Shown: positions 1-11,800 of the stretch, one piece after another
Numbering within the stretch: position 1 is the stretch's first letter
How the letters are laid out: each line of letters begins with the position of its first letter
The notes under the pieces: model-generated
What the model saw: only the letters and a program-made list of their open reading frames with translations
Told to the model about the DNA's origin: nothing
Database searches by the model: none
Translations under genes and position numbers: made by a program
Assembly (NCBI GenBank): GCA_947462335.1
Contig: OX381705.1
Span: forward strand, 930,001-994,000
Origin: Harmothoe impar
Taxonomy: Eukaryota; Annelida; Polychaeta; Phyllodocida; Polynoidae
Direction of reading: 5' to 3'
Length of the DNA: 64,000 bases

Positions 1-1249
1 AGAAGTTTGTAGGCAGTGAGTACTGTAGTCCCCAGTCCCTCACAGAAGTTTGTAGGCAGTGAGTACTGTAGTCCCCAGTCCCTCACAGAAGTTTGTAGGC
101 AGTGAGTACTGTAGTCCCCAGTCCCTCACAGAAGTTTGTAGGCAGTGAGTACTGTAGTCCCCAGTCCCTCACAGAAGTTTGTAGGCAGTGAGTATTGTAG
201 TCCCCAGTCCCTCACAGAAGTTTGTAGGCAGTGAGTACTGTAGTCCCCAGTCCCTCACTGAAGTTTGTAGGCAGTGAGTACTGTAGTCCCCAGTCCCTCA
301 CAGAAGTTTGTAGGCAGTGAGTACTGTAGTCCCGAGTCCCTCACAGAAGTTTGTAGGCAGTGAGTACTGTAGTCCCGAGTCCCTCACAGAAGTTTGTAGG
401 CAGTGAGTACTGTAGTCCCCAGCCCCTCACTGAAGTTTGTAGGCAGTGAGTACTGTAGTCCCCAGTCCCTCACTGAAGTTTGTAGGCAGTGAGTACTGTA
501 GTCCCCAGTCCCTCACTGAAGTTTGTAGGCAGTGAGTACTGTAGTCCCGAGTCCCTCACTGAAGTTTGTAGGCAGTGAGTACTGTAGTCCCCAGTCCCTC
601 ACAGAAGTTTGTAGGCAGTGAGTACTGTAGTCCCCAGTCCCTCACTGAAGTTTGTAGGCAGTGAGTACTGTAGTCCCCAGTCCCTCACAGAAGTTTGTAG
701 GCAGTGAGTACTGTAGTCCCCAGTCCCTCACTGAAGTTTGTAGGCAGTGAGTACTGTAGTCCCCAGTCCCTCACAGAAGTTTGTAGGCAGTGAGTACTGT
801 AGTCCCCAGTCCCTCACAGAAGTTTGTAGGCAGTGAGTACTGTAGTCCCCAGTCCCTCACAGAAGTTTGTAGGCAGTGAGTACTGTAGTCCCCAGTCCCT
901 CACAGAAGTTTGTAGGCAGTGAGTACTGTAGTCCCCAGTCCCTCACAGAAGTTTGTAGGCAGTGAGTACTGTAGTCCCGAGTCCCTCACTGAAGTTTGTA
1001 GGCAGTGAGTACTGTAGTCCCCAGTCCCTCACTGAAGTTTGTAGGCAGTGAGTACTGTAGTCCCCAGTCCCTCACTGAAGGTTGTAGGCAGTGAGTACTG
1101 TAGTCCCCAGTCCCTCACTGAAGTTTGTAGGCAGTGAGTACTGTAGTCCCCAGTCCCTCACTGAAGGTTGTAGGCAGTGAGTACTGTAGTCCCCAGTCCC
1201 TCACTGAAGGTTGTAGGCAGTGAGTACTGTAGTCCCCAGTCCCTCACTG
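1..1249. repeat. 43-bp minisatellite, about 29 units
   Basis: The unit AGAAGTTTGTAGGCAGTGAG plus TACTGTAGTCCCCAGTCCCTCAC repeats every 43 bp from the window edge. Variants are mainly CACAGAAG/CACTGAAG, CCCCAG/CCCGAG and TTTGTAG/GGTTGTAG. On the minus strand each unit holds an acceptor-like CTACAG and a donor-like GTGAGG. The array abuts an open coding-like segment at 1250. Confidence 0.95.
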
Positions 1250-1720
1250 CTCACAGCCGGGTACTGACGGAGCGCACTAACTATCTCATCGTGATCTGGT
1301 TTGATGGTGTGGACATCGAGGACATCAAAGATGAGAGTCTGAAGTTCTACCTCAGAACCAACACATACATAAAGTACAGCTGTTAGTGGTTCTGGGGCAG
1401 ACTGCAGCATTCCATGCCAGAGAAACCTCTCACCGTCATGAGGGGCATGGAGCTCCCTGAGCACGGATTCCAGATGCTGTTTCCACATCCTGAGTCCATC
1501 TTCATAACCCATGAGCTGGTCAAAAGGTACCATGAACACATGAGGCAGCTTGCAGGACAAGAGCGGCAGGAGGAGGGCCCTGTGGCGGCCCGTCTGGAGG
1601 GGCAGGGGCTGATATTGTATAGCCCTGTAACAGGGAGGCAGGAGGAGGGCCCCGTGACGCCCCTTCTGGAGCGACCACTTGTACAAAAAGATCTACATTG
1701 CCTTTTGTTGCCATCTATAT
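1250..1720. other. Possible exon of an unidentified gene, strand unclear
   Basis: Both strands are open here. Minus: an open frame from about 1686 to the array includes APEPLTAVLYVCVGSEVELQ and would end at GTGAGCA before GTGAGG. Plus: a segment after a CTCACAG acceptor reads NYLIVIWFDGVDIEDIKDES, then a stop near 1385; another open frame starts at 1414. I recognise neither as a known family. The segment is clearly less AT-rich than its flank, so one real exon seems likely. Confidence 0.3.
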
Positions 1721-1734
1721 ATATATATAACTAA

Positions 1735-4070
1735 AAAAAAGGTGTGTTTCAGGCAACATGGTCCAACGGAAAAATAATTCTAATGATTTATTAACATTCT
1801 GAGAGTACAAGGAATGAGTCTCAAATTGTCTTCTGACTCAACAGAATGACTCTGTTCCTTTATAAAACCATTTCCCAATGTCAGACTATCAGTCAGGCCG
1901 GGGAGGTCAGTGAGAATTAGTTATTCTTAACCAAAGAATTGCTAAAAATTAGGAAAAATAAGAATATAAAAGAAATTATTTTAAATCCACAAAATTGGGA
2001 AAATAAATCTGGCCTTCATGGAATCTAGAGTCGGGTTTCCTCAATCACATCTTTTTTATATGGCCTATGAATACATCATATACCTGTATAACCAAGGGTA
2101 CTAACCAGTTACATTGTTGTACAACAACTTAAATGTATGAATGTATGCAAAATTGCACTTATTTACGTATAAAGATGTTATGGTCAGAAATGTTAAAAAT
2201 CTCAGGTCATGACATCTTATCCTGGTTCTAGGCAGTTTTACTTTTTGCCACAAGGTGCCATATGTGTAGCTCATGCTTATATCTTTAAAAAGGTTACTCC
2301 ATACAATATCTGTGTATATCCAAAAGGTGAATAAGTAAGGATACAGATATCATTATCATCATCAATTAAGTTTCCACGTATCGATAACTCCCGCTGGGGA
2401 TTGATACATGAGGTTCAAAACTGGCCATAATACAGATTTATTCACAGCAAAGTTAAAACTACACATTTTTACAATTTTCAAAGAATCTTTTTAACTTGCA
2501 AAAATATGTACGGAGTGAATATTTATATAGTGTTGAATTAAAGTGCCAAATTTTGGAAAATTTCAAATTTAAAGTGAAATTGTACTTTTCAACAAATTCA
2601 TGAAAATGTATACACGTGAATATATCGACGTTTACAGTAGTATAATGTTAGTACAATGATGGAGTCGGAGCAGACTTATTAGTGGATCACTAGCTATAGC
2701 CTGTGTCACGTTTATTCTCATTACAATACACCTCAGAAATGACTATAATTTGCCATCAGTTGTGTTGGTGTAAGCACTGCTGCCCCCTGTGAACAAACTC
2801 TGTCATATACATTTTATAATACAGACATACATCAATCACCCCACCTGGTATGTAAATCATAAACCTCACTTCTTCAACCAACTGACCACTGATGTCATTT
2901 AAAATATATCATCATCACACTTTTAAAATGGACATAATCAACATACTTTAAACTCAAGCAAATACTGTGATCTTCATTACCCATATATATTTTATCACTC
3001 AAAAATAACAATCAAATATGGATACACTATTGCTTATTGTATGACTTACAAACTTGTTAAATCTAATAAATGTTATCATCCTACTCCTGCCTCGACTTGT
3101 TTCTGGGGTTGCAGTAGTGAAAGTTCTTCCCATATGACAAAAAAAAGTTTTTCAAATGTTTTCCACATCGTCATGTTTCCAAAGCTAGGGGATATGCTTT
3201 TCATATTTTTTAGAATCCACAATATTAGTCTTAGTTTAACCACAGGTTTTTCCTGACTCTAAACTGAAATTTGCAGGAAAATAATTACTTTGGCAATCAG
3301 CATATATCCGTACCAGTATAGCTCAATATTACCGTAATTTCTCATCTAGAAGCCGCGGCTAGTACATGAGTGCGACGCATATGATTAACACAAAGTCAAG
3401 TTGTGGCTATGGCCACTCAAAATAAAAGTTGTTTCTCATCACCAAGCAGTGAAAAATATGATGAGGGCATTTTTCATTTAAATTCTTTTTTTTTGACATG
3501 TGGCTAAAATATATAGGGACATTTGGACTTTTTGCAATCAATTTTGACATTTTAATAATTGGAGTTTATTGATCAGTAAAAGCTGTTATAATACAAGTTA
3601 TTCTTATCTAACTGCATTACTGACCGCAGAAGCTTTAAATTGATACCAAATTTGGCAATAATTATCCAATTTTAACATAATTTTCATAAAAAATGTTTTA
3701 AAAAAAGAAAAAAGTTTTTCATGATTTTTCTGATGTGCGCTGATGAGGAACAGCTTTTTTTTTGAGTGGCCCAATATGCAAGTCTTTAGATACTCCCGTG
3801 CTAAAGTGACAATGATGAGACCCCCTGTGTGACTTAGAGGATGTCCCCAAAGTCTAGGTGCGGCTAATAGGTGAGGTTTTACGGTATGAGGGAAATCCCT
3901 AACTTGTCCTGAATCCGACCCAAAGCTGGCCTCTGGTGCTGGCAGAAGGTGGTAGTGCCGGCAGACTCCACATGAAGCTGGTGGAGCCATCTGGTGGATA
4001 TTCTCATAAACTAATGGTACTATTTCTCAAATGGAAATCAAAAGGTCTATTTTCTTATTTAGTTGTCAAT
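1735..4070. other. AT-rich non-coding stretch
   Basis: No convincing coding region. It contains weak remnants of the TACCGTAAAACC transposon family near 3330-3400 and 3820-3890. Other open frames here are short and AT-driven. A GGTGTGTTTCAGG phrase at 1740 recurs at 28100, suggesting another dispersed repeat end. Confidence 0.5.
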
Positions 4071-4073
4071 TAA

Positions 4074-4474
4074 TCCAGTCAACATTGCATAGTGAGGCCC
4101 ATATGTGTTTTGATTTGAGCAAGCTGATTTGCCCACATCTGGGTTATGGTCCTTTTTGTCCAGGGCTATACGTGGGCGCCCAGATGGGTCAGCCCAGATT
4201 TGAGATGCCCAGTTTGAGCCTAGATTTATTCCACTTTAGCAAAAACTATAAGAAAGTACACTAAATGGTAATTTCTGGTGACAAATCAAATGTCAAAATG
4301 CTTTGAAATATTAACAATGTATTTATGAAAAGAAAGGTTTTCCTGGGCTGGCCCATCTGGGTTTCCACTTGTAGCCCTGAACAAACAGAAACATAACCCA
4401 CATAATTATGGGCAAGCCCAGCTGGCCCAAGAAAAACAACACATATGGGCCCCATTGACCAAAGCTGACTGGAC
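4074..4474. mobile_element. Foldback MITE, family with copy at 35945
   Basis: The ends TCCAGTCAACATTG and its imperfect inverse frame a roughly 400-bp element with inner inverted GGGCCCATATGTG blocks and GCTGATTTGCCCAC / GGGCTGGCCCATCTGG motifs. A second copy in the same orientation lies at 35945-36296. No open frame; non-autonomous. Confidence 0.6.
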
Positions 4475-4950
4475 ATGTAGCAAAACTCCTACTTCTTTAC
4501 ATGGCTGATGAGATTAAAGTAATAACTGAAGTAACAAATCAAACCTAACAAAGGTATTGACTGACGGGGATTATAACTACCTGCAACTACGATGGTAGAT
4601 ATTGGAGTCACTCAAGCATTACCTTCCCACCTGTATTGTTTGCTGTATTTCCGCCAGGGGGCAGTGTGGTTACTACTGTGGTTTAGTGTCAGCACCCCAC
4701 ACCAGATGGAGGTACAGGTCAGGGTCAGGTCCCAGCTGGTGGCTTGGGGGGGGGAGGGGGGGAGTAGCTGACCCATTTACCCCACCACGAGGACTGTGTT
4801 TCACTTGAAAAACAAGCATGTTTTCCTCTTAGAAATAAGAACTTGACGATCATCTCTGGGTGCTCTTTTGCATTGTATTTCAAAAGGATTCTTACTATAT
4901 ACCATATATTGTGTGTTTCACAAGCTAATTTAGCAGTTCTGTACCTGATA

Positions 4951-5296
4951 TACTGTAAACGTATATATTTTTGCGCAGCTAAACTTTCGCGCATCTGCCA
5001 TAGAGGGACATGTTCGCGCATTTATATTTTTGCGCATCTGGGGCCACCACATCTTAAGCTACATGTCATTTTTTACGGTTTGTAAATTGGACAATTATTA
5101 AGGATATTAGCGCCCAAAGACTAGGGGCATACCTGTATAGGATTATAGATACTAGTGGCATTATATAGTGCTTCATGTCATTGGAAAGCTAATTTCATAG
5201 GCATAATTTTCGCGCACATCATAATTTCACGCACCTAAGCATGTGCGCTAAAAACGTGAAAATATGTAATGAGCGAAAATTAATACGTTTACAGTA
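4951..5296. mobile_element. MITE with TACTGTAAACGTAT terminal inverted repeats
   Basis: It starts TACTGTAAACGTATATATTT and ends AATTAATACGTTTACAGTA. The interior carries several GCGCA/TGCGC-rich blocks. No coding capacity. TA flanks are compatible with a TA target duplication. Confidence 0.6.
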
Positions 5297-5604
5297 TCTG
5301 ATTTTAGTGTTGGCCCAAAATTGGCCCAACGTCATTTCCTTGCAATGTCATGGCGACGTTCTGATGAATGGAAAATGAAAGTTTGCCTTTGCTTGTATGG
5401 ATGTCATGTGTCTGTGAACACCAACTTATTATCATATACGTTATGAGGAGTGCTATGGGGCCAGATTCTCACCCACTAGCACTAATTTGCAACTAATATA
5501 GTAATATAGTAGAGTATGAAAATAGATTCCTGTAACAAAATTATGCTTTATGTGTCTATTTATATTTTTATTAACAATTAAATATACACAATTCATCATA
5601 TTAC

Positions 5605-5610
5605 TTTATT
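5605..5610 (-). terminator. Polyadenylation signal of the receptor gene
   Basis: A canonical AATAAA on the minus strand lies about 35 nt after the stop codon of the cytoplasmic exon. Such a short 3' UTR is plausible; no better signal lies closer. Confidence 0.55.
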
Positions 5611-5644
5611 TGTGTAGGGCAGTGTATGTACAGTGTAAGGACCT

Positions 5645-8600
5645 TCACATGACCTTCACCTGATGACCCTCAGATGACCTTGTGTCTGGGGGAAATAACA
5701 AGGTCACAGGTATTTGCCCTTCCAGTGAGTCATCTGTCATAGGACACACATTTACCATAACTGCGGCATTGTAACCTTCAGATGAAGAATTGCTCTCAGC
5801 GGATGACCCTGACTCATTATTTTGACCTTGAGTTGACCTGTCTACATGCAGCTGTGTTGCTACAGTGTTGTAACCCTCAGATGAGGAATCACTGCTGAAG
5901 GAGGATAACCTTGACACATGGTTTTGACCTTCCGCTAACATGTTGGCCATTGGTGGCAGATTTGTGTCGACCATTTTGTACTCTCCAGATGAACTGTCAC
6001 TACACAGGGGTAACCCGTAGTCCGCATGTTGACTCTCAGTCAATTGATTTGATCCTTCATTGTCAGAGGCTGATACAAGAGGAATTTCTCTTTTCAATGG
6101 TTGTTCCCATTTTGGTGGCAAACAGGTTGCTACTGAATTATACCCCTCAGATGAACTGTCACTGGAACACGACAACAACTTGGACACAGGTGACCTCCTA
6201 GAAGGCAGATCTGTTGCTACAGTGTTGTAACCCACTGATGAGGTCTCACTCTGAGAAGGTGACCTTGCTGGAGGGTTTTGACCTTGAGATGACCTTATTG
6301 AGGGTAGATCTAATACAACAGGATTATAACCTTCAGACCTTGCCATTACAGCAACCTGACCTTGACCTGTGTCACCCTCTGCCGCCAGTTCTGTCCTTAC
6401 ACAAGTTTGACCTTGAGGTGAATGAGATAACCTTGTAGTAACCGGATTGTAACCGTCAGACGAGGCGTCGCTTCCAGATGACAACCTGCATACAATAGCA
6501 CCAGGCATTCTTCTTGATGGTCCAGCTTTATCTGAAGGTGACTTTCTACTGGTTGTGGCATCTAGCAGCCAGGACAAACTTGTGCTGACAGCTCTGTAGC
6601 TGCAACCCCCAGAGTCACTACCAGCAGAATTAGCACCAGAGCCACCACTACCATGGTTAGTGCCAGAGTCAGTAGTACTAGAGTTTGTACCAGAGTTAGT
6701 AGTACCAGAGGTATCAGAATTTGTACCAGCAGAGTTAGTGTTAGCAGACCTGTAGCTTGAGGTGTGTGAGGGGGAGGAGGGGTGCTGTATAGGCTTGTAG
6801 CCTGAAGTGTGTGAGGGGGAGGAGGGGTGCTGTATAGGCTTGTAGCTGGAGGTGTGTGAGGGGGAGGAGGGGTGCTGTATAGGCTTGTAGCTTGAGGTGT
6901 GTGAGGGGGAGGAGGGGTGCTGTATAGGCTTGTAGCTTGAGGTGTGTGAGGGGGAGGAGGGGTGCTGTATAGGCTTGTAGCTTGAGGTGTGTGAGGGGGA
7001 GGAGGGGTGCTGTATAGGCTTGTAGCTGGAGGTGTGTGAGGGGGAGGAGGGGTGCTGTATAGGCTTGTAGCTGGAGGTGTGTGAGGGGGAGGAGGGGTGC
7101 TGTATAGGCTTGTAGCTGGAGGTGTGTGAGGGGGAGGAGGGGTGCTGTATAGGCTTGTAGCTGGAGGTGTGTGAGGGGGAGGAGGGGTGCTGTATAGGCT
7201 TGTAGCTGGAGGTGTGTGAGGGGGAGGAGGGGTGCTGTATAGGCTTGTAGCTGGAGGTGTGTGAGGGGGAGGAGGGGTGCTGTATAGGCTTGTAGCTTGA
7301 GGTGTGTGAGGGGGAGGAGGGGTGCTGTATAGGCTTGTAGCTTGAGGTGTGTGAGGGGGAGGAGGGGTGCTGTATAGGCTTGTAGCTTGAGGTGTGTGAG
7401 GGGGAGGAGGGGTGCTGTATAGGCTTGTAGCTTGAGGTGTGTGAGGGGGAGGAGGGGTGCTGTATAGGCTTGTAGCCTGAAGTGTGTGAGGGGGAGGAGG
7501 GGTGCTGTATAGGCTTGTAGCTGGAGGTGTGTGAGGGGGAGGAGGGGTGCTGTATAGGCTTGTAGCTTGAGGTGTGTGAGGGGGAGGAGGGGTGCTGTAT
7601 AGGCTTGTAGCTTGAGGTGTGTGAGGGGGAGGAGGGGTGCTGTATAGGCTTGTAGCTTGAGGTGTGTGAGGGGGAGGAGGGGTGCTGTATAGGCTTGTAG
7701 CTGGAGGTGTGTGAGGGGGAGGAGGGGTGCTGTATAGGCTTGTAGCTGGAGGTGTGTGAGGGGGAGGAGGGGTGCTGTATAGGCTTGTAGCTGGAGGTGT
7801 GTGAGGGGGAGGAGGGGTGCTGTATAGGCTTGTAGCTGGAGGTGTGTGAGGGGGAGGAGGGGTGCTGTATAGGCTTGTAGCTGGAGGTGTGTGAGGGGGA
7901 GGAGGGGTGCTGTATAGGCTTGTAGCTGGAGGTGTGTGAGGGGGAGGAGGGGTGCTGTATAGGCTTGTAGCTGGAGGTGTGTGAGGGGGAGGAGGGGTGC
8001 TGTATAGGCTTGTAGCTGGAGGTGTGTGAGGGGGAGGAGGGGTGCTGTATAGGCTTGTAGCTTGAGGTGTGTGAGGGGGAGGAGGGGTGCTGTATAGGCT
8101 TGTAGCTTGAGGTGTGTGAGGGGGAGGAGGGGTGCTGTATAGGCTTGTAGCTGGAGGTGTGTGAGGGGGAGGAGGGGTGCTGTAGGGGCCTGTACCTAGT
8201 GAGGCAGCACTCAGAGCTGGACCTGGGGTTAGCAGTCAGCCTCAGTACAGTACACACCCCAGGGTCAGGCAGGTGGTGCGCGCTAGAATAGTCACTGATT
8301 AAACTATTTGTCGTGAACTTCTTCGCGAATGGTGGACATTTTGTCTTTTTACCCTGCCGTGGTTGGGATGGTGTGTTTGAATGGATCTGAGGGCAGGAAC
8401 CGATCAGCTTCCGGCAGCATGTACCACCAATCTCCCCTACATTGAACCACACCGTGGGGTTCAACTCAGAGTCATCGTACCCCGGCGGCTGTCCGCCATA
8501 TTGGTTGTAATATTGTCGCTGGGAGAAGCATCCGTCTGACTTACAAATTCCCGCAGCAGATAGAAAATCCTCCTTCTCCTTTGAATATTCAAACTCTGCA

Positions 8601-8887
8601 AATTTGACATTGACTTTAGCGATCTGATTCATGGGCGGTGGCTCCGGAGGCTTCTCCTTCGTGTTCTTCACCTTCCTGTCCTTGACCTTGGTCTTGTTGT
8701 CACCAAGGGCATGTTCCTCGATAGATATTGTCTCATAGTGACCGCTGTCTTGTGAATCACTGTCAGCGGGCAGAAGCGGCTGCTGCCCGAGTTCATGGTT
8801 ATTGGGCAGTAGTCTTGTTATGACCTCATTGTTAGAATCCACGAGATATCCACGCGATAAGAACTGGTCTGAACTAGTGGTATTTCT
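5645..8887 (-). CDS. Receptor exon 15: giant tyrosine-rich cytoplasmic tail
   Basis: One exon of 3243 bp encodes about 1080 residues and the stop codon; the acceptor TTAATTGCAG precedes 8887. From the membrane side it has GHYETI, an acidic/basic stretch, then RQYYNQYGGQ with two adjacent YxxQ sites (STAT3-docking type in vertebrate receptors). Next come 31 copies of a 15-aa SSYKPI-containing repeat, a Ser/Thr/Asn/Gly-rich spacer, and about seven spaced GYNxV-type tyrosine motifs. The tail is far longer than in vertebrate gp130 (under 300 aa). The frame is fully open through the repeats, which implies selection against frameshift. Confidence 0.85.
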   Translation of the reverse strand, partial: RNTTSSDQFLSRGYLVDSNNEVITRLLPNNHELGQQPLLPADSDSQDSGHYETISIEEHALGDNKTKVKDRKVKNTKEKPPEPPPMNQIAKVNVKFAEFEYSKEKEDFLSAAGICKSDGCFSQRQYYNQYGGQPPGYDDSELNPTVWFNVGEIGGTCCRKLIGSCPQIHSNTPSQPRQGKKTKCPPFAKKFTTNSLISDYSSAHHLPDPGVCTVLRLTANPRSSSECCLTRYRPLQHPSSPSHTSSYKPIQHPSSPSHTSSYKPIQHPSSPSHTSSYKPIQHPSSPSHTSSYKPIQHPSSPSHTSSYKPIQHPSSPSHTSSYKPIQHPSSPSHTSSYKPIQHPSSPSHTSSYKPIQHPSSPSHTSSYKPIQHPSSPSHTSSYKPIQHPSSPSHTSSYKPIQHPSSPSHTSSYKPIQHPSSPSHTSSYKPIQHPSSPSHTSSYKPIQHPSSPSHTSSYKPIQHPSSPSHTSGYKPIQHPSSPSHTSSYKPIQHPSSPSHTSSYKPIQHPSSPSHTSSYKPIQHPSSPSHTSSYKPIQHPSSPSHTSSYKPIQHPSSPSHTSSYKPIQHPSSPSHTSSYKPIQHPSSPSHTSSYKPIQHPSSPSHTSSYKPIQHPSSPSHTSSYKPIQHPSSPSHTSSYKPIQHPSSPSHTSSYKPIQHPSSPSHTSSYKPIQHPSSPSHTSSYKPIQHPSSPSHTSGYKPIQHPSSPSHTSSYRSANTNSAGTNSDTSGTTNSGTNSSTTDSGTNHGSGGSGANSAGSDSGGCSYRAVSTSLSWLLDATTSRKSPSDKAGPSRRMPGAIVCRLSSGSDASSDGYNPVTTRLSHSPQGQTCVRTELAAEGDTGQGQVAVMARSEGYNPVVLDLPSIRSSQGQNPPARSPSQSETSSVGYNTVATDLPSRRSPVSKLLSCSSDSSSEGYNSVATCLPPKWEQPLKREIPLVSASDNEGSNQLTESQHADYGLPLCSDSSSGEYKMVDTNLPPMANMLAEGQNHVSRLSSFSSDSSSEGYNTVATQLHVDRSTQGQNNESGSSAESNSSSEGYNAAVMVNVCPMTDDSLEGQIPVTLLFPPDTRSSEGHQVKVM

Positions 8888-11800
8888 CTGCAATTAAAAA
8901 CACGAGAAAATTAACCAACACCGTTGGCTAAATGAATATTTAATGGCTGAACTACTTATTATTACCTTCCTCTGTGAGTAAAAACACCAGATATGAACCA
9001 ATAATGTCAGATTAATAAATCTTTACCAGGTGAACTATTTATTTTTATTATTAATGCAGATATGGGAGAAGTTGAATTATTGAAAAGCCAAATGGCGTCG
9101 GTTACTTATGGCTACTATTACAAGAAGTGTGCAAGACGGCCAAATTGGGAGGAAAGGTCAGTTTAGGATTGGGTTACAATTCAGTTTAACCTTTTAACAC
9201 TTTAAGGATGGCATAATGCATTAAAGTATCATGTCATTGGTCATCATAATGCATGGATACCGCCCTGGTGAGTAACTTGCCAGTGCTGCATTCAAGCATC
9301 ATGCTGACCCCACGGGGTTGAGACACTCCTGAAGGGTTGGCATGATGCAGCGCCGGTGAGTTACTCGCAGGGCTGGATTGGTGCATCATGATGACAAATG
9401 TCATCTTTTAGCGACATACCGTCCTTAAAGAGTAAACATAGTAGTTTATTTAACTCTGCCCACTACTTGTTGTCATGATGCACCAATGCTGACCTAAGGA
9501 GGGACAGCATTCATACATCATGGCAGGGCAGCATGATGCATGCATGAATGCAGCACTGGTGAGCTGATTGCAGCATTTTAGTTAAGAACCGGTTGGACTA
9601 GTTGTAGAAACCGGTAGCTACAACGCAAGTTTTCTAAGACCCCAAAGATCATACATGCTCCTACAGTTTTGAAAATAGTACAATTTTGGCCTATTTTCTA
9701 ATCACAGCATTATAGCAAATTACACAATGTTTTGTTTCAGATTTTAGCCCTACAAAATTGGATGGCATAAGTCTAACTCGCGTATAGACCACATCCCTTT
9801 GACAAATCATATAAGCCACAGAGGGGGTTTGAATTTTGGTATTTCGGTGATGTGATATAAACATAAAAACTCTCATATTAGCTGCACCTTATGTAGGCAT
9901 ATTTGGTATCAAATGGAGTCGAGTTGCGGCTTCTATGCCATACTTTACGGTAGTTTTCCCGTTTCTGGGACTAGTCTCTGAGATGTAAAAGCACTAACCT
10001 GTACGGAGACAGCAGAGGGAGTGATGGGTTGGGGGATGTTGGACTTGATGTAGCGCCCGGTCCTCCTGATGGTGAACATACAGACAGGTTAACACACATC
10101 TCTACTTACTACAGTGTCTTAAAGTGACATGGGCCGATGATTAGGGCTCAAAAAATCAATTTTGTTATAAATGAACAGGAATGTTCCCCATGGCCATACT
10201 TCATGTGCCAGATACTTTTTAATCTCATTCCCTAGAATTGAGCTTAGAATATGACAAAATATCAGATTATGGCTCAATTTGCTAATTTTGGAGTGCACGC
10301 TACAAGATTTCCCGATTGAAAATACACTGTAAAGTATTATTCTTTGGCCACATCTGAATAAATTACATTTTACTAGGCCCCATCCTCCAAATATGATATT
10401 GTACTAACATTTGAAACATATTTAAGCAGGATTTAAAATATGAAAAAATATCGGACCATGTCACTTTGATGTTTCAAACCTTTAGACCACACTAAAACAA
10501 ACATTGGTCAATAGATTTCACTTTAAAAAAGAATCGTGCAACGAGCAAAATTTTCATCAATTTTGAACCATTTTTTTTGTTGATGGATTTTGCAGCCTCC
10601 GACAAAAAGTTTTTTTAGATATAATTTTGAAGTTAAGCTACAAGTATTTAACTTCTATGTTTTTATAAAATGGTTGGCCGTGCATTATAGCCTCGGAGAA
10701 GTCAAGTGACCGTTTGTTATAGAGTAACAGTGCACGCTGAGCTGCTACAACTAGGTCAAAGGCCTTATATTGACACAGGAAATGTACAACATCATAGTAT
10801 CTAGATCACTATAATGTCAATAAGTTTATAGCTGTGGAGTGCAAAAAATACAATCTATACGGTTATGTATCTCCTCAGGATAAAAATAAATGAAATAAGA
10901 ACAAAAACAAAATAACTGATTTATAAAAACAATAGAAAATCCGTTCCTCACACCTCGAATGTCTGTTGTCCTATAATGCACTCTGATGCATTTGTTCATT
11001 ATAGGAAAACAGACAGCCTCAACGTAGAGAACATCGTTTTCTATTCTCTAAATAACGACCCACCTCCCTACGATGACGAGGATGACGAGCACGAGGAGGC
11101 TGCCGAGCGAGATGAGGAGGACGGTCAGCGCCATGTTGGCCGGCACTGGGAGGGCAACACAAGAACAACAAGAACTATTTGAAAATGGCACTCCGATCTG
11201 TATTTTATAGAAAACATAACAACGAAAAGACACAAAAGATAGTGCGATATACCATTAGGAACCTAAAATTTATGTGAAGACATCTATCTACTTTTTGTTG
11301 AGATGAAATGAGAATTCAAATTTTTTGAATTATTTAAGTATTTTTTTCAAAATGTCTATTCAATAGAATAATGTGTATCTCTGTGGTTGGTTTTTTATTC
11401 AATTTGTCCCTCTAACATTTGGGTGTCCAAACTGTCCATACACAAAATGAATAAAATCCTCCAAGCCTTTTATTTTTACTGTTTTTTTATTTTATCCTCC
11501 GTGCATTGAAAAGTTTCTGAGGTGTCCATAACCCCCCCCCCCCCCCCAAAAAAAAAGTATGGCCTAAGATATACAACACAACCAGAATACCAAATCGGTT
11601 TACCAGATGCCAGAGTTTAGAACCCACAGTTCTGACTCAAAACGGCCTCTCAAAAGGCTGCTTCAAGTACACATCTTCAAGGACAGGTTATCAAGCTAGG
11701 TTAGTTATTGTATAATAAGGATTATAGTTTTTATAATATTTCTTACTGAGTTACTTGAGTCTAAATACGCCAACAGTGTGACCAGTTTCTAAACATGCTT

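Noticed and set aside
1..1249. 43-bp repeats considered as a CRISPR or coding repeat
   Set aside because: Units are contiguous with no spacers, and no frame stays consistently open as a plausible protein.
6769..8189. Reading YKPIQ as YxxQ STAT3 sites
   Set aside because: Gln is at +4, not +3, from Tyr; only YYNQ and YGGQ nearer the membrane satisfy YxxQ. The array fits an ITIM-like S-x-Y-x-x-I better.
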